Source: Patiria miniata
Lineage: Eukaryota; Echinodermata; Asteroidea; Valvatida; Asterinidae
Reading direction: 5' to 3'
DNA: 64,000 nucleotides
NCBI RefSeq assembly: GCF_015706575.1
Contig: NW_024037074.1
Span: forward strand, 4,340,001-4,404,000
Shown: positions 55,601 through 60,263 of the stretch, piece after piece
Position numbering within the stretch: position 1 is the first letter of the stretch
Layout of the letters: each line of letters begins with the position of its first letter
The notes under the pieces: model-generated
Seen by the model: the letters and a program-made list of their open reading frames with translations, nothing else
Databases searched by the model: none
Told to the model about the DNA's origin: nothing
Position numbers and translations under genes: made by a program

Positions 55601-56129
55601 AATGGAAGATGATGAGTAGGATACAGAAATTCGGGCGATTCACAATGCAGTGCGCCACCAAGAGTTTTCAAGTTTACGGTCGACATAACATGACCCATTT
55701 GAATGAGTGTCAGTAGACATCTTGAGATAATTTTGTTATAGATTGGGGCATATCATTCTGCTGCCTTACAAAACACCATATTGACAAAAAAGAAAAAGAA
55801 AAAGAAAAGGGCAAATAGACATACTCCTATCATTCGCTTACGAAACTACTGACCGGAAAAACGAACAACTTAAAGTGTCCCGCGCTGCGAATTTGTCGAC
55901 CGTCTCCCACAATGCACTGGGAAAAATGATGTCTCCGTGGCAACTCTTGGTCTCGCACTGCATTGTGAATCGCCCGAATTGAGACTGTCGACCACAAGTT
56001 AAATTGTTGATGCGTTGTTTGCCTCGCAGGGTCATCGGTCCCATGCAGAACAACGAAGTCTTCGCCAGGGCGTTCAACTGCTCCCCATCAAGCTACATGA
56101 ACCCAACGGACAAATGCAATGTCTGGTAA
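31593..56129 (+). CDS. Neprilysin-like M13 zinc endopeptidase, complete, 22 coding exons, 777 aa
   Basis: Type II membrane ectopeptidase that cleaves small bioactive peptides outside the cell (M13 family knowledge). Exons: 31593-31659, 36656-36811, 37966-38067, 40049-40210, 41382-41465, 42056-42273, 42910-42972, 43724-43840, 44553-44639, 45735-45868, 47330-47552, 47792-47890, 48421-48498, 49407-49510, 50032-50090, 50630-50681, 50972-51039, 52117-52247, 53545-53610, 54183-54269, 54842-54918, 56030-56129. Every phase joins; total 2334 nt. Layout: cytoplasmic tail about 1-53, membrane segment about 54-74, stem, then M13 N-domain ([14 protein letters not shown]), substrate-binding NAYF (574-577), zinc motif HEITH (615-619), third ligand in GENIAD (E677, D681), catalytic VHSPGRYR (H739) and C-terminal CNVW (774-777). 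LNYGGIG/ITHGFDD-like spelling and MNP..KC ending sit closer to neprilysin than to endothelin-converting enzyme. All catalytic residues are present. Orthology to a given vertebrate MME/MMEL1 is not claimed. Confidence 0.95.
32516..32875 (-). CDS. Orphan ORF antisense in neprilysin intron 1, possibly a small secreted protein
   Basis: From ATG at 32875 the minus strand stays open for 119 codons. The start [12 protein letters not shown] is a weak signal-peptide-like stretch, followed by [20 protein letters not shown] and an Asn/Ser/Ile-rich region. A TATATA string at about 32960-32966 sits 85-90 bp upstream with a possible initiator about 30 bp below it. The last 15-20 codons run into a transposon end (GGATACGCCACTG near 32570), so the true 3' end may be spliced or lost. 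No family recognised; it could be a chance frame. Confidence 0.2.
   Translation of the reverse strand: MLWTILSTSSYCKLTEAPLYGERIVSAVNIHSNCLNKGLSCIKVFGSIKPLKFIGEAYVSSTNISINSVSVNQINLKNTIGNTRSNIPSIKRLFLFYKFNQSVAYPGRFGGPGGALLRK
33470..33950. repeat. CCTCCGCCAAGGAGG dispersed repeat, copy 2
   Basis: Longer copy in intron 1 of neprilysin gene 1, with an expanded GTTT tract and about 180 bp of extra middle sequence that includes GATACTATGGGGAGTTGGGA. Both ends match copy 1. Confidence 0.75.
34571..35005. mobile_element. TTAAAGGGAATATACAAC-family MITE, copy 6
   Basis: TTAAAGGGAGTGTACATCAT to TGTTGTATTTTCCCTTTAA, 435 bp, in intron 1 of neprilysin gene 1. Shares the TAGTCTGGTTCCCTGACTCC and AGGGAACCAGTCTAGCTGAC blocks; the central palindrome is missing. 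Confidence 0.8.
35687..35825. repeat. Perfect 53-bp inverted repeat, 33-base spacer, hammerhead-like strings
   Basis: Arms 35687-35739 and 35773-35825 are exact reverse complements. Each arm, read toward the outside, has GATGA, a 5-bp stem GGCCT-AGTC-AGGCC and GAAA, the order of the hammerhead ribozyme core. Penelope-like retroelements and retrozymes are known to carry such motifs; the match is incomplete and activity is not claimed. Confidence 0.85.
36656..36811 (+). CDS. Neprilysin gene 1, exon 2 (membrane anchor)
   Basis: 156 nt, acceptor TTTTCAG, donor GTAGGC. Encodes a polar tail, the GHRKPSKVY stop-transfer-like basic flank and then the hydrophobic run [18 protein letters not shown]. 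The paralogous exon at 62447-62590 has the same layout (DHKKPSKVY then hydrophobic run). Confidence 0.92.
37352..37577. mobile_element. CACTGCAAAAACT-type MITE, copy 1
   Basis: Ends ACAGCAAAAACTG and CACACTTTTTGCAG. The interior has paired AAACACAATCTTGCTGTCA / ATAGCAAGATTGTGT and repeated AACAT/TGTTTAG strings. Confidence 0.55.
37966..38067 (+). CDS. Neprilysin gene 1, exon 3 (stem)
   Basis: 102 nt, acceptor GTGCCATAG, donor GTATAA. Encodes [20 protein letters not shown] and CTSQQCIKS. The short charged helix may form a stem before the ectodomain; the cysteines match conserved M13 positions. Near-identical counterpart at 62801-62908. Confidence 0.9.
40049..40210 (+). CDS. Neprilysin gene 1, exon 4 (start of M13 N-domain)
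   Basis: 162 nt, acceptor GTCTGCAG, donor GTATAC. Encodes [20 protein letters not shown], then ACGGWIKQK and an SSYSAF stretch. DPC.NF..YACGGW is the M13 N-terminal domain signature. A transposon-like repeat starts 200 bp downstream. Confidence 0.95.
40409..40990. mobile_element. ATCCCCCTGGC-ended repeat with three internal units of about 140 bp
   Basis: Termini ATCCCCCTGGC and GCCAGGGGGAT. The interior holds three tandem units beginning near 40501, 40646 and 40784, each with ACTTGAGAAA.ACTTTACTTA (or a variant), AATTTGGTTTGTGGGTT and GGCCGACAGGTCAA. In intron 4 of neprilysin gene 1. Confidence 0.75.
41382..41465 (+). CDS. Neprilysin gene 1, exon 5
   Basis: 84 nt, acceptor TGCTATAG, donor GTAAGT. 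Encodes [20 protein letters not shown] followed by IYKSCLDL, the conserved A....A..YR.C.D segment of M13 proteins. Confidence 0.92.
   Translation, partial: NCSSEKGRRTRPNPSSVSATSTSPAST
41748..42025. mobile_element. CACTGCAAAAACT-type MITE, copy 2
   Basis: CACTGCAAAAACTCTTAA at the left and CACAGTTTTTGCAGC at the right, ending about 30 bp before exon 6 of neprilysin gene 1. Little internal symmetry. Confidence 0.5.
42056..42273 (+). CDS. Neprilysin gene 1, exon 6
   Basis: 218 nt, acceptor CCACGTAG, donor GTAAGC; changes the phase from 1 to 0. Encodes the GGWPVLG motif shared by neprilysin and ECE, then [13 protein letters not shown], matching the V..D.KNS..HI block. NSS is a potential N-glycosylation sequon. 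Confidence 0.95.
42500..42836. repeat. Inverted tandem array of a 20-bp unit
   Basis: Left half repeats CGGGTCAAAATGACACTTTT about six times; the right half repeats its complement AAAAGTGTCATTTTGACCCG about six times. The outer ends GGTCAGATTTGACCCGG and CCAAATATAACCCGG are also mirrored. In intron 6 of neprilysin gene 1. Confidence 0.9.
42910..42972 (+). CDS. Neprilysin gene 1, exon 7
   Basis: 63 nt, acceptor CTCCTGCAG, donor GTAAAA. Encodes [14 protein letters not shown] plus a short acidic tail; the DQP.LGL.SRDYY block is strongly conserved across M13. Confidence 0.95.
43724..43840 (+). CDS. Neprilysin gene 1, exon 8
   Basis: 117 nt, acceptor CTTTTCAG, donor GTAAGA. Encodes [18 protein letters not shown] and an acidic stretch ending in FETAIAN, the helical YM......LGG / FE..IA segment of the M13 N-domain. 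Confidence 0.92.
43883..44115. repeat. Tandem duplication, unit about 117 bp, two copies
   Basis: GAATTTATTCA ... CAGTCGTCAGGGTGGGTGA ... TTGCCTCGTGGAGCGGAACA occurs at 43883 and again at 44000. The 184-codon ORF across it is incidental. In intron 8 of neprilysin gene 1. Confidence 0.85.
44553..44639 (+). CDS. Neprilysin gene 1, exon 9
   Basis: 87 nt, acceptor CATGTTCAG, donor GTAATT. Encodes [20 protein letters not shown] and EELNAAYPQ. Matches the IP...RRD.E..YN..TL.EL M13 block; the P..RRD string is diagnostic. Confidence 0.92.
44834..45070. mobile_element. Tc1/mariner-like MITE, 233 bp, TA duplication
   Basis: TA at both sides of CAGGGTGTTTAAAAAAAAAG ... TTTTATTGAAACACCCTG; about 33-bp ends share GGAAACCCAACTT. 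The bodies GGACAGACGATATGTTTACT and AAACGTTTAGTCTGTCC are also mirrored. Confidence 0.8.
45735..45868 (+). CDS. Neprilysin gene 1, exon 10
   Basis: 134 nt, acceptor TTTTTTCCAG, donor GTAAGC; ends in phase 2 (AG), so exon 11 must supply one base. Begins [11 protein letters not shown] and ends [17 protein letters not shown] is a sequon. The following intron carries the MITE with a tRNA-like loop and the exon-derived repeat array. Confidence 0.92.
45903..46166. mobile_element. Foldback MITE, same family, copy C, with tRNA-like loop
   Basis: Left arm about 45938-45995 (GCCCTTCACCGACGTATAAA, then TGTATACTCAGTGT) and right arm about 46085-46146 (ACACTGAGTATACA, then CGGTGAAGGGC). The loop between them is the tRNA-Ser-like sequence at 46007-46077. 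Located in intron 10 of neprilysin gene 1. Confidence 0.75.
46007..46077 (+). tRNA. tRNA-Ser(AGA)-like sequence inside a MITE loop, probably pseudogene
   Basis: Acceptor GCTCGG pairs with CCGAGT. The D-arm region GTGGTCGAGTGGTAAGAC resembles box A, the anticodon loop reads ACTAGAAA (AGA, Ser type), and CTCGAGTCGC stands at box B. There is no long variable arm as a true tRNA-Ser would need, and the T-arm pairs poorly, so it is most likely a tRNA-derived relic. Being nested in a foldback element is unusual. Confidence 0.45.
46752..47329 (+). pseudogene. Six degraded tandem copies of the 5' part of neprilysin exon 11 with its acceptor
   Basis: Units start at 46752, 46846, 46942, 47041, 47139 and 47235 (steps 94-99 bp); the real exon follows at 47330. 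Each repeats about CCAG before GTGATCGCCAACTACATGG TGTGGCGACTG and the following bases, and several keep the pyrimidine tract. Copies 1, 3, 5 and 2, 4, 6 form two subtypes, so the array looks like a 192-bp dimer repeated three times. Four copies read TGA where the exon reads CGA, and copies 3 and 5 meet TAA soon after. None has a donor at the exon's position. Confidence 0.85.
47330..47552 (+). CDS. Neprilysin gene 1, exon 11 (downstream end of a tandem array of its own 5' part)
   Basis: 223 nt, acceptor ACCGGCCAG, donor GTATAC. Encodes [12 protein letters not shown] near the start and then [20 protein letters not shown] and a conserved [11 protein letters not shown] block. The first 50-60 nt and the upstream acceptor region recur six times immediately upstream in about 96-bp steps (46752-47329). 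Only this copy has a long open frame continuing into the conserved M13 sequence and a donor at the right place. Confidence 0.93.
47792..47890 (+). CDS. Neprilysin gene 1, exon 12
   Basis: 99 nt, acceptor TGTTCTTGCAG. The donor is GTTAAT, weaker than the others in the gene. Encodes [20 protein letters not shown] followed by [14 protein letters not shown]...T...A..K is conserved in M13. Confidence 0.9.
48421..48498 (+). CDS. Neprilysin gene 1, exon 13
   Basis: 78 nt, acceptor TTTGATACAG, donor GTAGGT. Encodes [20 protein letters not shown] followed by DEKYKG. The IGYPD-type motif is a standard M13 landmark. Confidence 0.93.
48612..49090. repeat. Foldback element with long imperfect arms
   Basis: Left arm TTGGGGAATGTTGTTAGCTA ... 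GATACCCCGTTTGC ... GAAGACTGTA and right arm TACAGTCTTTGG ... GCAAACGGGGTATC ... TAGCTAACAAAATTCCCCAA. Further in, AAGTTGCAAATTTAAAG matches CTTTAAATTTGCAACTT. The centre is GC-rich. In intron 13. Confidence 0.85.
49407..49510 (+). CDS. Neprilysin gene 1, exon 14
   Basis: 104 nt, acceptor TTAATCCCAG; donor GTACGT at 49511, chosen over the GTAAGC four bases on because only it keeps the frame into exon 15 (ending DRTE). Encodes [20 protein letters not shown], matching the Y.EN........ segment before the substrate-binding strand. Confidence 0.9.
49660..49990 (+). repeat. Dispersed repeat in intron 14, inverted partner in intron 20
   Basis: Contains GGGAACAAAAGATTGCATAC, CAGGGCAATTTCTATAG, TTTTACTCAAAAACTAG and ACGAAAACAAAGAAATG. 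The complement of these, in reverse order, is at 54285-54610. Confidence 0.8.
50032..50090 (+). CDS. Neprilysin gene 1, exon 15 (substrate-binding NAYF)
   Basis: 59 nt, acceptor TTTTCTTAG, donor GTAAGT. Encodes [19 protein letters not shown]. In the M13 family the N-A-Y/F-Y motif binds the substrate backbone; here it reads NAYF. Confidence 0.95.
50385..50595 (-). repeat. SINE core, reverse orientation
   Basis: GGTACCCATTTGCTCCTGGG TGGAGAG, then GTCTTGCCCAAGGGCAC, and GACTTGACCCCACAACC near the tRNA-like head: the complement of the core at 6552-6840. Lies in intron 15 just before exon 16. Confidence 0.65.
50630..50681 (+). CDS. Neprilysin gene 1, exon 16
   Basis: 52 nt microexon-like exon, acceptor TCCTGACAG, donor GTAATT. 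With the base left from exon 15 it reads [27 protein letters not shown] is nearly invariant in neprilysins. A SINE core in reverse orientation lies just upstream. Confidence 0.95.
50972..51039 (+). CDS. Neprilysin gene 1, exon 17 (zinc-binding HEITH)
   Basis: 68 nt, acceptor GATTATTCTAG, donor GTAATG. Encodes [20 protein letters not shown] and DGG. HEITH is the HExxH zinc motif: two His ligands and the catalytic Glu at residues 615-619. Spelling is closer to neprilysin ([12 protein letters not shown]) than to ECE (VVGHELTHAFDD). Confidence 0.97.
51411..51485 (+). repeat. tRNA-like sequence (GTT loop), probable SINE head or pseudogene
   Basis: GGCTGGATAGCTCAGTTGGT A forms a good D-arm, the loop ACGTTAA sits on CCAGA/TCCGG with one mismatch, and GGTTCAAACC matches box B. 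The 3' acceptor strand (CTGAGTA) does not pair with GGCTGGA and the T-stem is poor, so it is not a working tRNA. Lies in intron 17. Confidence 0.55.
51540..51830. repeat. Dispersed repeat shared with 60770-61090, copy 1
   Basis: GCGAGCCAGCCAATGAGAGT, GGATTGGTCAGTTTGGATT, TTTTGTAATACAACAAC, GAAGACCCGATAGAAGGCGC and CGAATCTGCTCGCATA recur in order at 60770-61090. Intron 17. Confidence 0.7.
52117..52247 (+). CDS. Neprilysin gene 1, exon 18
   Basis: 131 nt, acceptor TTTGGCCACAG, donor GTAAGT. Encodes [20 protein letters not shown] and onward through [19 protein letters not shown]. The DKDGNL.DWW block and the CMV.QY motif are conserved. Confidence 0.95.
52845..53395. repeat. Tandem repeat, 139-bp unit, about four copies
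   Basis: Unit includes TTCTACATCTCGGCACAGCT, GAGAGGAAGCAGAGAGCCTG GTTGCACGCTCAAACACCC and GGAACAACTTGCATGCCTGA. Units start near 52845, 52984, 53123 and 53262 and are almost identical, so recent. 139 is not a multiple of 3; ORFs inside are by-products. In intron 18. Confidence 0.92.
53545..53610 (+). CDS. Neprilysin gene 1, exon 19 (GENIAD, third zinc ligand)
   Basis: 66 nt, acceptor TTCTTTGTAG, donor GTAAGT. Encodes [20 protein letters not shown] and YK. E677 is the third zinc ligand and D681 the supporting Asp by family analogy. Confidence 0.97.
54183..54269 (+). CDS. Neprilysin gene 1, exon 20
   Basis: 87 nt, acceptor TTATTGCAG, donor GTAGGA. Encodes [20 protein letters not shown] then [14 protein letters not shown]...Q.FFL.F.Q is the usual M13 block. 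Shorter than the vertebrate loop. Confidence 0.94.
54285..54610 (-). repeat. Inverted partner of the intron 14 repeat, in intron 20
   Basis: Contains CATTTCTTTGTTTTCGTGA, CTAGTTTTTGAGTAAAATCC, GAAATTGCCCTGTGGAGACG and CAATCTTTTGTTCCCTA, complementary to 49660-49990. With the partner it flanks exons 15-20. Confidence 0.8.
54842..54918 (+). CDS. Neprilysin gene 1, exon 21 (VHSPGRYR)
   Basis: 77 nt, acceptor ACACCTTTCAG, donor GTAGGT. Encodes [18 protein letters not shown] then VHSPGRY. H739 is the counterpart of the transition-state-stabilising His of neprilysin. Confidence 0.95.
55628..55980. mobile_element. Foldback MITE in the last intron of neprilysin gene 1
   Basis: AATTCGGGCGATTCACAATG CAGTGCG at 55628 is mirrored by CGCACTGCATTGTGAATCGC CCGAATT ending at 55980; CCAAGAGTT / AACTCTTGG pair inside. 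Ends 49 bp before exon 22. Confidence 0.8.
56030..56129 (+). CDS. Neprilysin gene 1, exon 22 (C-terminus, stop TAA)
   Basis: 100 nt, acceptor GCCTCGCAG. Encodes [18 protein letters not shown], then [12 protein letters not shown] and TAA at 56127-56129. The MNP..KC.VW ending is the universal M13 C-terminus. Confidence 0.96.
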
Positions 56130-56281
56130 CCGCCGCTCGCGAGTCCAGACTGTGTATATTCGCTGTAAATTAATCTCAGATCTGTGACTGTTTTTTTTAT
56201 CACACGAAGAACTTTATATTCCTTCTTAGCGTTACTATTTACATTGCATTGGTATAGAATCAATCACGAATTCAATTTGAA

Positions 56282-56375
56282 TTAGGTAGGACTCGAACCT
56301 GCGTCGCTCGAGTATAGTCTAGTCAGGTTTAATATACCAACTGTCCTCATACCACTGAGAGCCCAATTTCACGGC
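56282..56375 (-). repeat. tRNA-like fragment, reverse orientation
   Basis: On the minus strand GGGCTCTCAGTGGTATGAGG resembles box A and CAGGTTCGAGTCCTACCT box B, about 60 bases apart. Anticodon stem not convincing. Probably a SINE head in the 3' UTR region. Confidence 0.4.
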
Positions 56376-57125
56376 TCTGCTAACACGGAATACAACGCCT
56401 ACTTTACATATTGAGGCCACGCCCACAAAATTGGGAAAATAAGAGGTGTTAAAACAATTGCATGTCTAAATTTGGGTCCAAGTTTATTTTAAAGGACGAA
56501 ACAAAAAGGGAAAATGGATGTTGAAGGTTTTTTCCAAATTTTTATTTGGGCGCCCATTTAGCAAAAATTAATGCCCCCTCCCCAAGAATGGAAAAGATCC
56601 GAGATGGGTTCTCCTCTTAGAGTACTGTTAAGCCCACTGCAGCCCTGCCTGCCAAGTTTCATGATTTTACCGCAAGAAACCATAATGAACCGAAGCAGCT
56701 CCACGATAACACGATAACCATTCCGGCTTACAGCACCAGTTAAAAATTCTTTGTAAACACCGATGGGGCACAAAATCTGTTTACAAGCAGAAATCCTCGC
56801 TCGGCCGTGAAACGGTAACCGATAACCAGAATCACCTTACTAAAGTTAGTGGACACTATTCGCTTACGGTGAGCAGAGTCAGATAAATTAAATGGGTCCA
56901 AGGCTGAATTAGTGGTCGGAAATCTGGTGTTATAGTGTACCAGATAATTGCAAGGTTGGTATAAATCTGGAACTTTAACGTATATCGCCGCGGTTCGATT
57001 CATAATTAAACATACCTCATAGCTGTTCGGTTTTTACATTTCCTTTAAATATGGGTTTTGCTATTTTTTTACTTTTTCTTTTATAACGTAGATGAAGGCC
57101 TACATTTTGTAAATAAGTGTTTCAA

Positions 57126-57131
57126 AATAAA
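57126..57131 (+). terminator. Candidate polyadenylation signal AATAAA of neprilysin gene 1
   Basis: First AATAAA downstream of the stop codon on the plus strand, giving a 3' UTR of about 1 kb. Confidence 0.4.
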
Positions 57132-57214
57132 TGCGTACATAACCGTAGAATGAGTTGCACATAAAATAGTTTGTATAATTATACATATGCTATAGATGCA
57201 CATATCGTGGTACT

Positions 57215-57450
57215 GTTACTAAAAAAAAATACCTTTCAATGGTCCATGGAATGATTTTTGTGCAACTTTCTACTCCTCTGAAATGTACGAAAACTATTTG
57301 GCATCCTTTTTGGTTTATTTTATTGAAAAGTGCACCCCTGCAAACATTACAAAATGTCCATACCTTTCTGGACAACTGAGCGCGCTGTTGCTGTGATGTC
57401 ATTTCAGGAAGACACTGTTCAGTTTAGGGGTTTTCTGCTCAAATTGTGAA
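57215..57450. repeat. Single arm related to the foldback at 16395
   Basis: Shares TTTTTGGTT, TTATTGAAAAGTGCA, TTTCTGGACAA, GCGCTGTTGCTGTGAT and AGGAAGACACTGTTCAGTT with 16395-16600, in the same order, without the second arm. Confidence 0.7.
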
Positions 57451-57937
57451 CCCAAAAATTTGCTCAATAAAAGCATATGTGAGAAAACTTTCCTTATTGG
57501 CTTTGTACTGAAACAACAACGAATCACCAAAGAAAAGAATATTAACAACAGCAAAATGTCCAAACTTCTGGCAACTTTTGCTGAAATACCTGTAGCATTT
57601 AGGTTTCTACCCGAAATGACAGCACACTTTTGCTGATGAATGGGGCAGAACCGTTAATTTTCAAGGATTACATTTAAAAATTACAGTGCATGTGCCATTT
57701 AAAACAATGAATTCAAAACATAAGGACTTTTAATTTTGGCTGGAGTTCACGAATAACATAACCCTACCGTTTCAATATATTTATGTAGCTTTAAACATTA
57801 TGTTATGCATGCCATCTGCAGTCAGCAAGTGCATTGTGTGTTGCAAGGATTAGGCGGAGAAAAACTGCTCTCGCCACTAGCTGAGCGAGAATTCACAAGC
57901 GCAAATTTTGGGGCGCTTCTCAAAAACTGGTGCAATG

Positions 57938-58465
57938 TACAGGGTGAGTCGGAATTATTTGGACCCAAATCAAAGAAAATATTAAAAGAAATATGTAGCA
58001 ATTATCAAAAGAAGTTCAAATGACAAATGTAATAGGCTGGTATTTGGGACATATTTGGAGAAAGAAGAAAAGCGCTAGCAAAGAACACAAGCTATAAAAA
58101 AAACACTCTGACCACGGCTCCCTGGTTCAAAAAATTCATTGAAATCGCGTACCGATTTGAAGCAGTGTCATATCAAATAAAAACCTAATCATGGTGACTG
58201 ACTCACTTTAAGTTATTCACATTTAAAACAAAAACATTCAAAACCAATTCCGTGTGCAGACTTAGAAATGCGCCACTTGAATGAAAATGGCATAACTCCT
58301 CACCACAACCACTAATTATAAAAAATTCTAAATTCCTGTGGAAGACGAGACCTGTAATAACCATTCATATGAAACACTCAGTTTTTTTTTCAATATCATT
58401 TATTTGCCACGAAAAAAAATGGTAAACTTGGGTCGAGATCATCCTGACTAGTGACTCGCCCTGTA
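57938..58465. mobile_element. Tc1/mariner-like non-autonomous element, 524 bp, TA duplication
   Basis: TA flanks CAGGGTGAGTC ... GACTCGCCCTG. No transposase frame. A matching right end, GACTCGCCCTGTATA, is at 26221-26235, so another relic lies there. Confidence 0.7.
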
Positions 58466-59221
58466 TAGGCCTACGTAAGTACGTGTACATACATAATTAT
58501 GGTAAAACCTAACCAGATGAAAATTGGGTATTCATAAATTGTTCTCGTGTTTTATAGTTAGGTACGCACTTTGTTAATTGGAGTATTTAATCTATTCATT
58601 GTACTGTTGTTTCTAATCGGATTTTTAATCTTTAGATCTTGAATCTCACGTGCTGCATGTAAGAAAAATCGTTGAGTACTAATTATGTAAAAAGAAAAAT
58701 AATTACAAAAATATAAAAATGATTTCGAATACTTACATTATTTTGCTATATCGCTGTATATTGGCATTTGGTGCACCAAACAAGGCTTGTCTTTGTACTT
58801 TGTGAATAAAGTATTCCTAGTTCTCAATGTATATTATTTCTAGTATACGTATTACTTGCGAGTTTTGTCAGAGTTCATACCTGAACTGAATTATTTTCGT
58901 TGCATTTAAAAAAGTCTGTGACGAACACTTTTGTGTGATTTCAGCTAAAAAAGCTGGGTTTGAAACAAAAATGGTTATGCAGGGTAGGCCTAACTTTCAT
59001 AAGATGAGTCCAAATGGCGACGCTATCAAAGACATTTTGCTGAATTGCTCATCTGAAATCTGAGGAAAATTAAAAACAGCTTTTCGCACCAATGGCGGTT
59101 ATATTGGATTCCAAGCTTGCATTCTGTGGTTGGTCAAGTGACTATGATTTTTTTTTACATTTCATTCCGATATCGTTCAACCCGGCCTGAAGGCCAACGG
59201 CAGCAGGGGCAATGGAATATG

Positions 59222-59543
59222 ACACAGGGTAGCGGTGCACCCAAGGGGGGTGGGGGGCACTCGATTTGACCACGATTTGACCTTGGTGATATGTATGTGG
59301 CTTATTTTCGAGTAGTATAAGAGGGGTGTAAGTGGCGCCATCAACGTCAAAATAGCCCCCCTCCCCCGCCCCCCCCCCCAAAAAAACCACCCCAAAAAAA
59401 AAAAAAAAAAACCACCATTTTTTTCTGCGGCCGAAAATTGTGGGCAACATTTTTTGAAAACAATTTAACTTCCACAAAATTTCAAAAAAACCCATTGTGA
59501 GCCCCACCCCCCGCCAAATCCTGGGTGCGCCACTTACACGGGG
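59222..59543. mobile_element. hAT-like MITE, 306 bp, 8-bp target duplication
   Basis: ACACAGGG (59222-59229) and ACACGGGG (59536-59543) differ at one base. Termini TAGCGGTGCACCC and GGGTGCGCCACTT are inverted; the interior is C, G and A runs. Related in style to 27891-28114. Confidence 0.65.
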
Positions 59544-59925
59544 AAGGGGGGGCGGGGCAGAGAACCGAAGTCTGACGTCAGCTGTCCTTGTTCTGCTTCA
59601 CACGCTGATGTTTTCATACACTTATAAGCTAAGTGTGCGTGAACCAGAAAACGCGATACCCTCCGTCCGAAAAAAATATGCCAAAACAAGGCCAGCAGAT
59701 AAAGCGATCGATCAGCGCAGGAAGGCCACCTATCAGCCGCTAACACGATCGCAAAGAAATGGAAAGTCACCCAACCCGAACGAATGGTTTCGGCTGGCTA
59801 CTCTTCAAAGGAATAAGAAAAAGTTGAAGGAAACAGGAGCAAAAAGATGAATTGGATTTAAAGATTAGTGGCAGAAGGTACCTTGGAAGTGCTATAATAG
59901 GACGTGGCGCGACAGTACGTCAGCT

Positions 59926-59932
59926 TATATAA
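59926..59932 (+). promoter_or_regulatory. TATA-like box upstream of neprilysin gene 2
   Basis: TATATAA lies about 300 bp before the gene 2 start codon. If used, the start site would fall near 59958 and the leader would be about 270 nt, including an upstream ATG near 60133. Not proven; AT-rich DNA gives such strings often. Confidence 0.3.
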
Positions 59933-60229
59933 ACATATCTTTCATTAGTAAATGCATTTTCACCGGTTGCTAGTGCGTTACCATTCAGCACTCCAGAATC
60001 AAGAACCATTCACTTTGTTTTAATGAAAACGGGCCTGAGAGCGAGATAAGGAGATTTCAGAAGTTCCTGGACGTCCACGTACGCCAACCCGAGCAGAACG
60101 CGGAGATAAGCCACGGGTACGGGGACGGGTTCATGGTAAACTTTTCACACCCGTTTGGTTGATGATACCCGGCTTCATATACCAGATCCGTTCACAGCCG
60201 GCCGCTCGGAATTCCGTGCAGAATTGATC

Positions 60230-60263
60230 ATGGACAACAAAGGCAAGGACGTTGATTCTTCAG
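60230..60263 (+). CDS. Neprilysin gene 2, exon 1 (cytoplasmic tail)
   Basis: ATG in context TTGATCATGG opens 11 codons, MDNKGKDVDSS, then CAG before GTAAGC in phase 1. A TATA-like box lies about 300 bp upstream. A long poly-C tract begins about 70 bp downstream in the intron. Confidence 0.7.

Larger units (their letters stand above)
56130..57150 (+). other. Probable 3' UTR of neprilysin gene 1
   Basis: No coding potential after the stop. The first clear AATAAA on the plus strand is at 57126-57131, placing a plausible cleavage site near 57150. The stretch contains a minus-strand tRNA-like fragment at 56282-56375. The true end cannot be fixed without transcripts; later AATAAA signals exist near 57463 and 58803. 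Confidence 0.4.

Noticed and set aside
31593-56129. Assignment as endothelin-converting enzyme
   Set aside because: [17 protein letters not shown] and the SYMNP..KC.VW ending are spelled as in neprilysin, while ECE has LTHAFDD and FPAGILQAPF.
59497-59850. 117-codon basic frame upstream of neprilysin gene 2
   Set aside because: It starts inside a MITE. The Lys/Arg-rich tail has no known motif, and the region is more likely promoter or leader.
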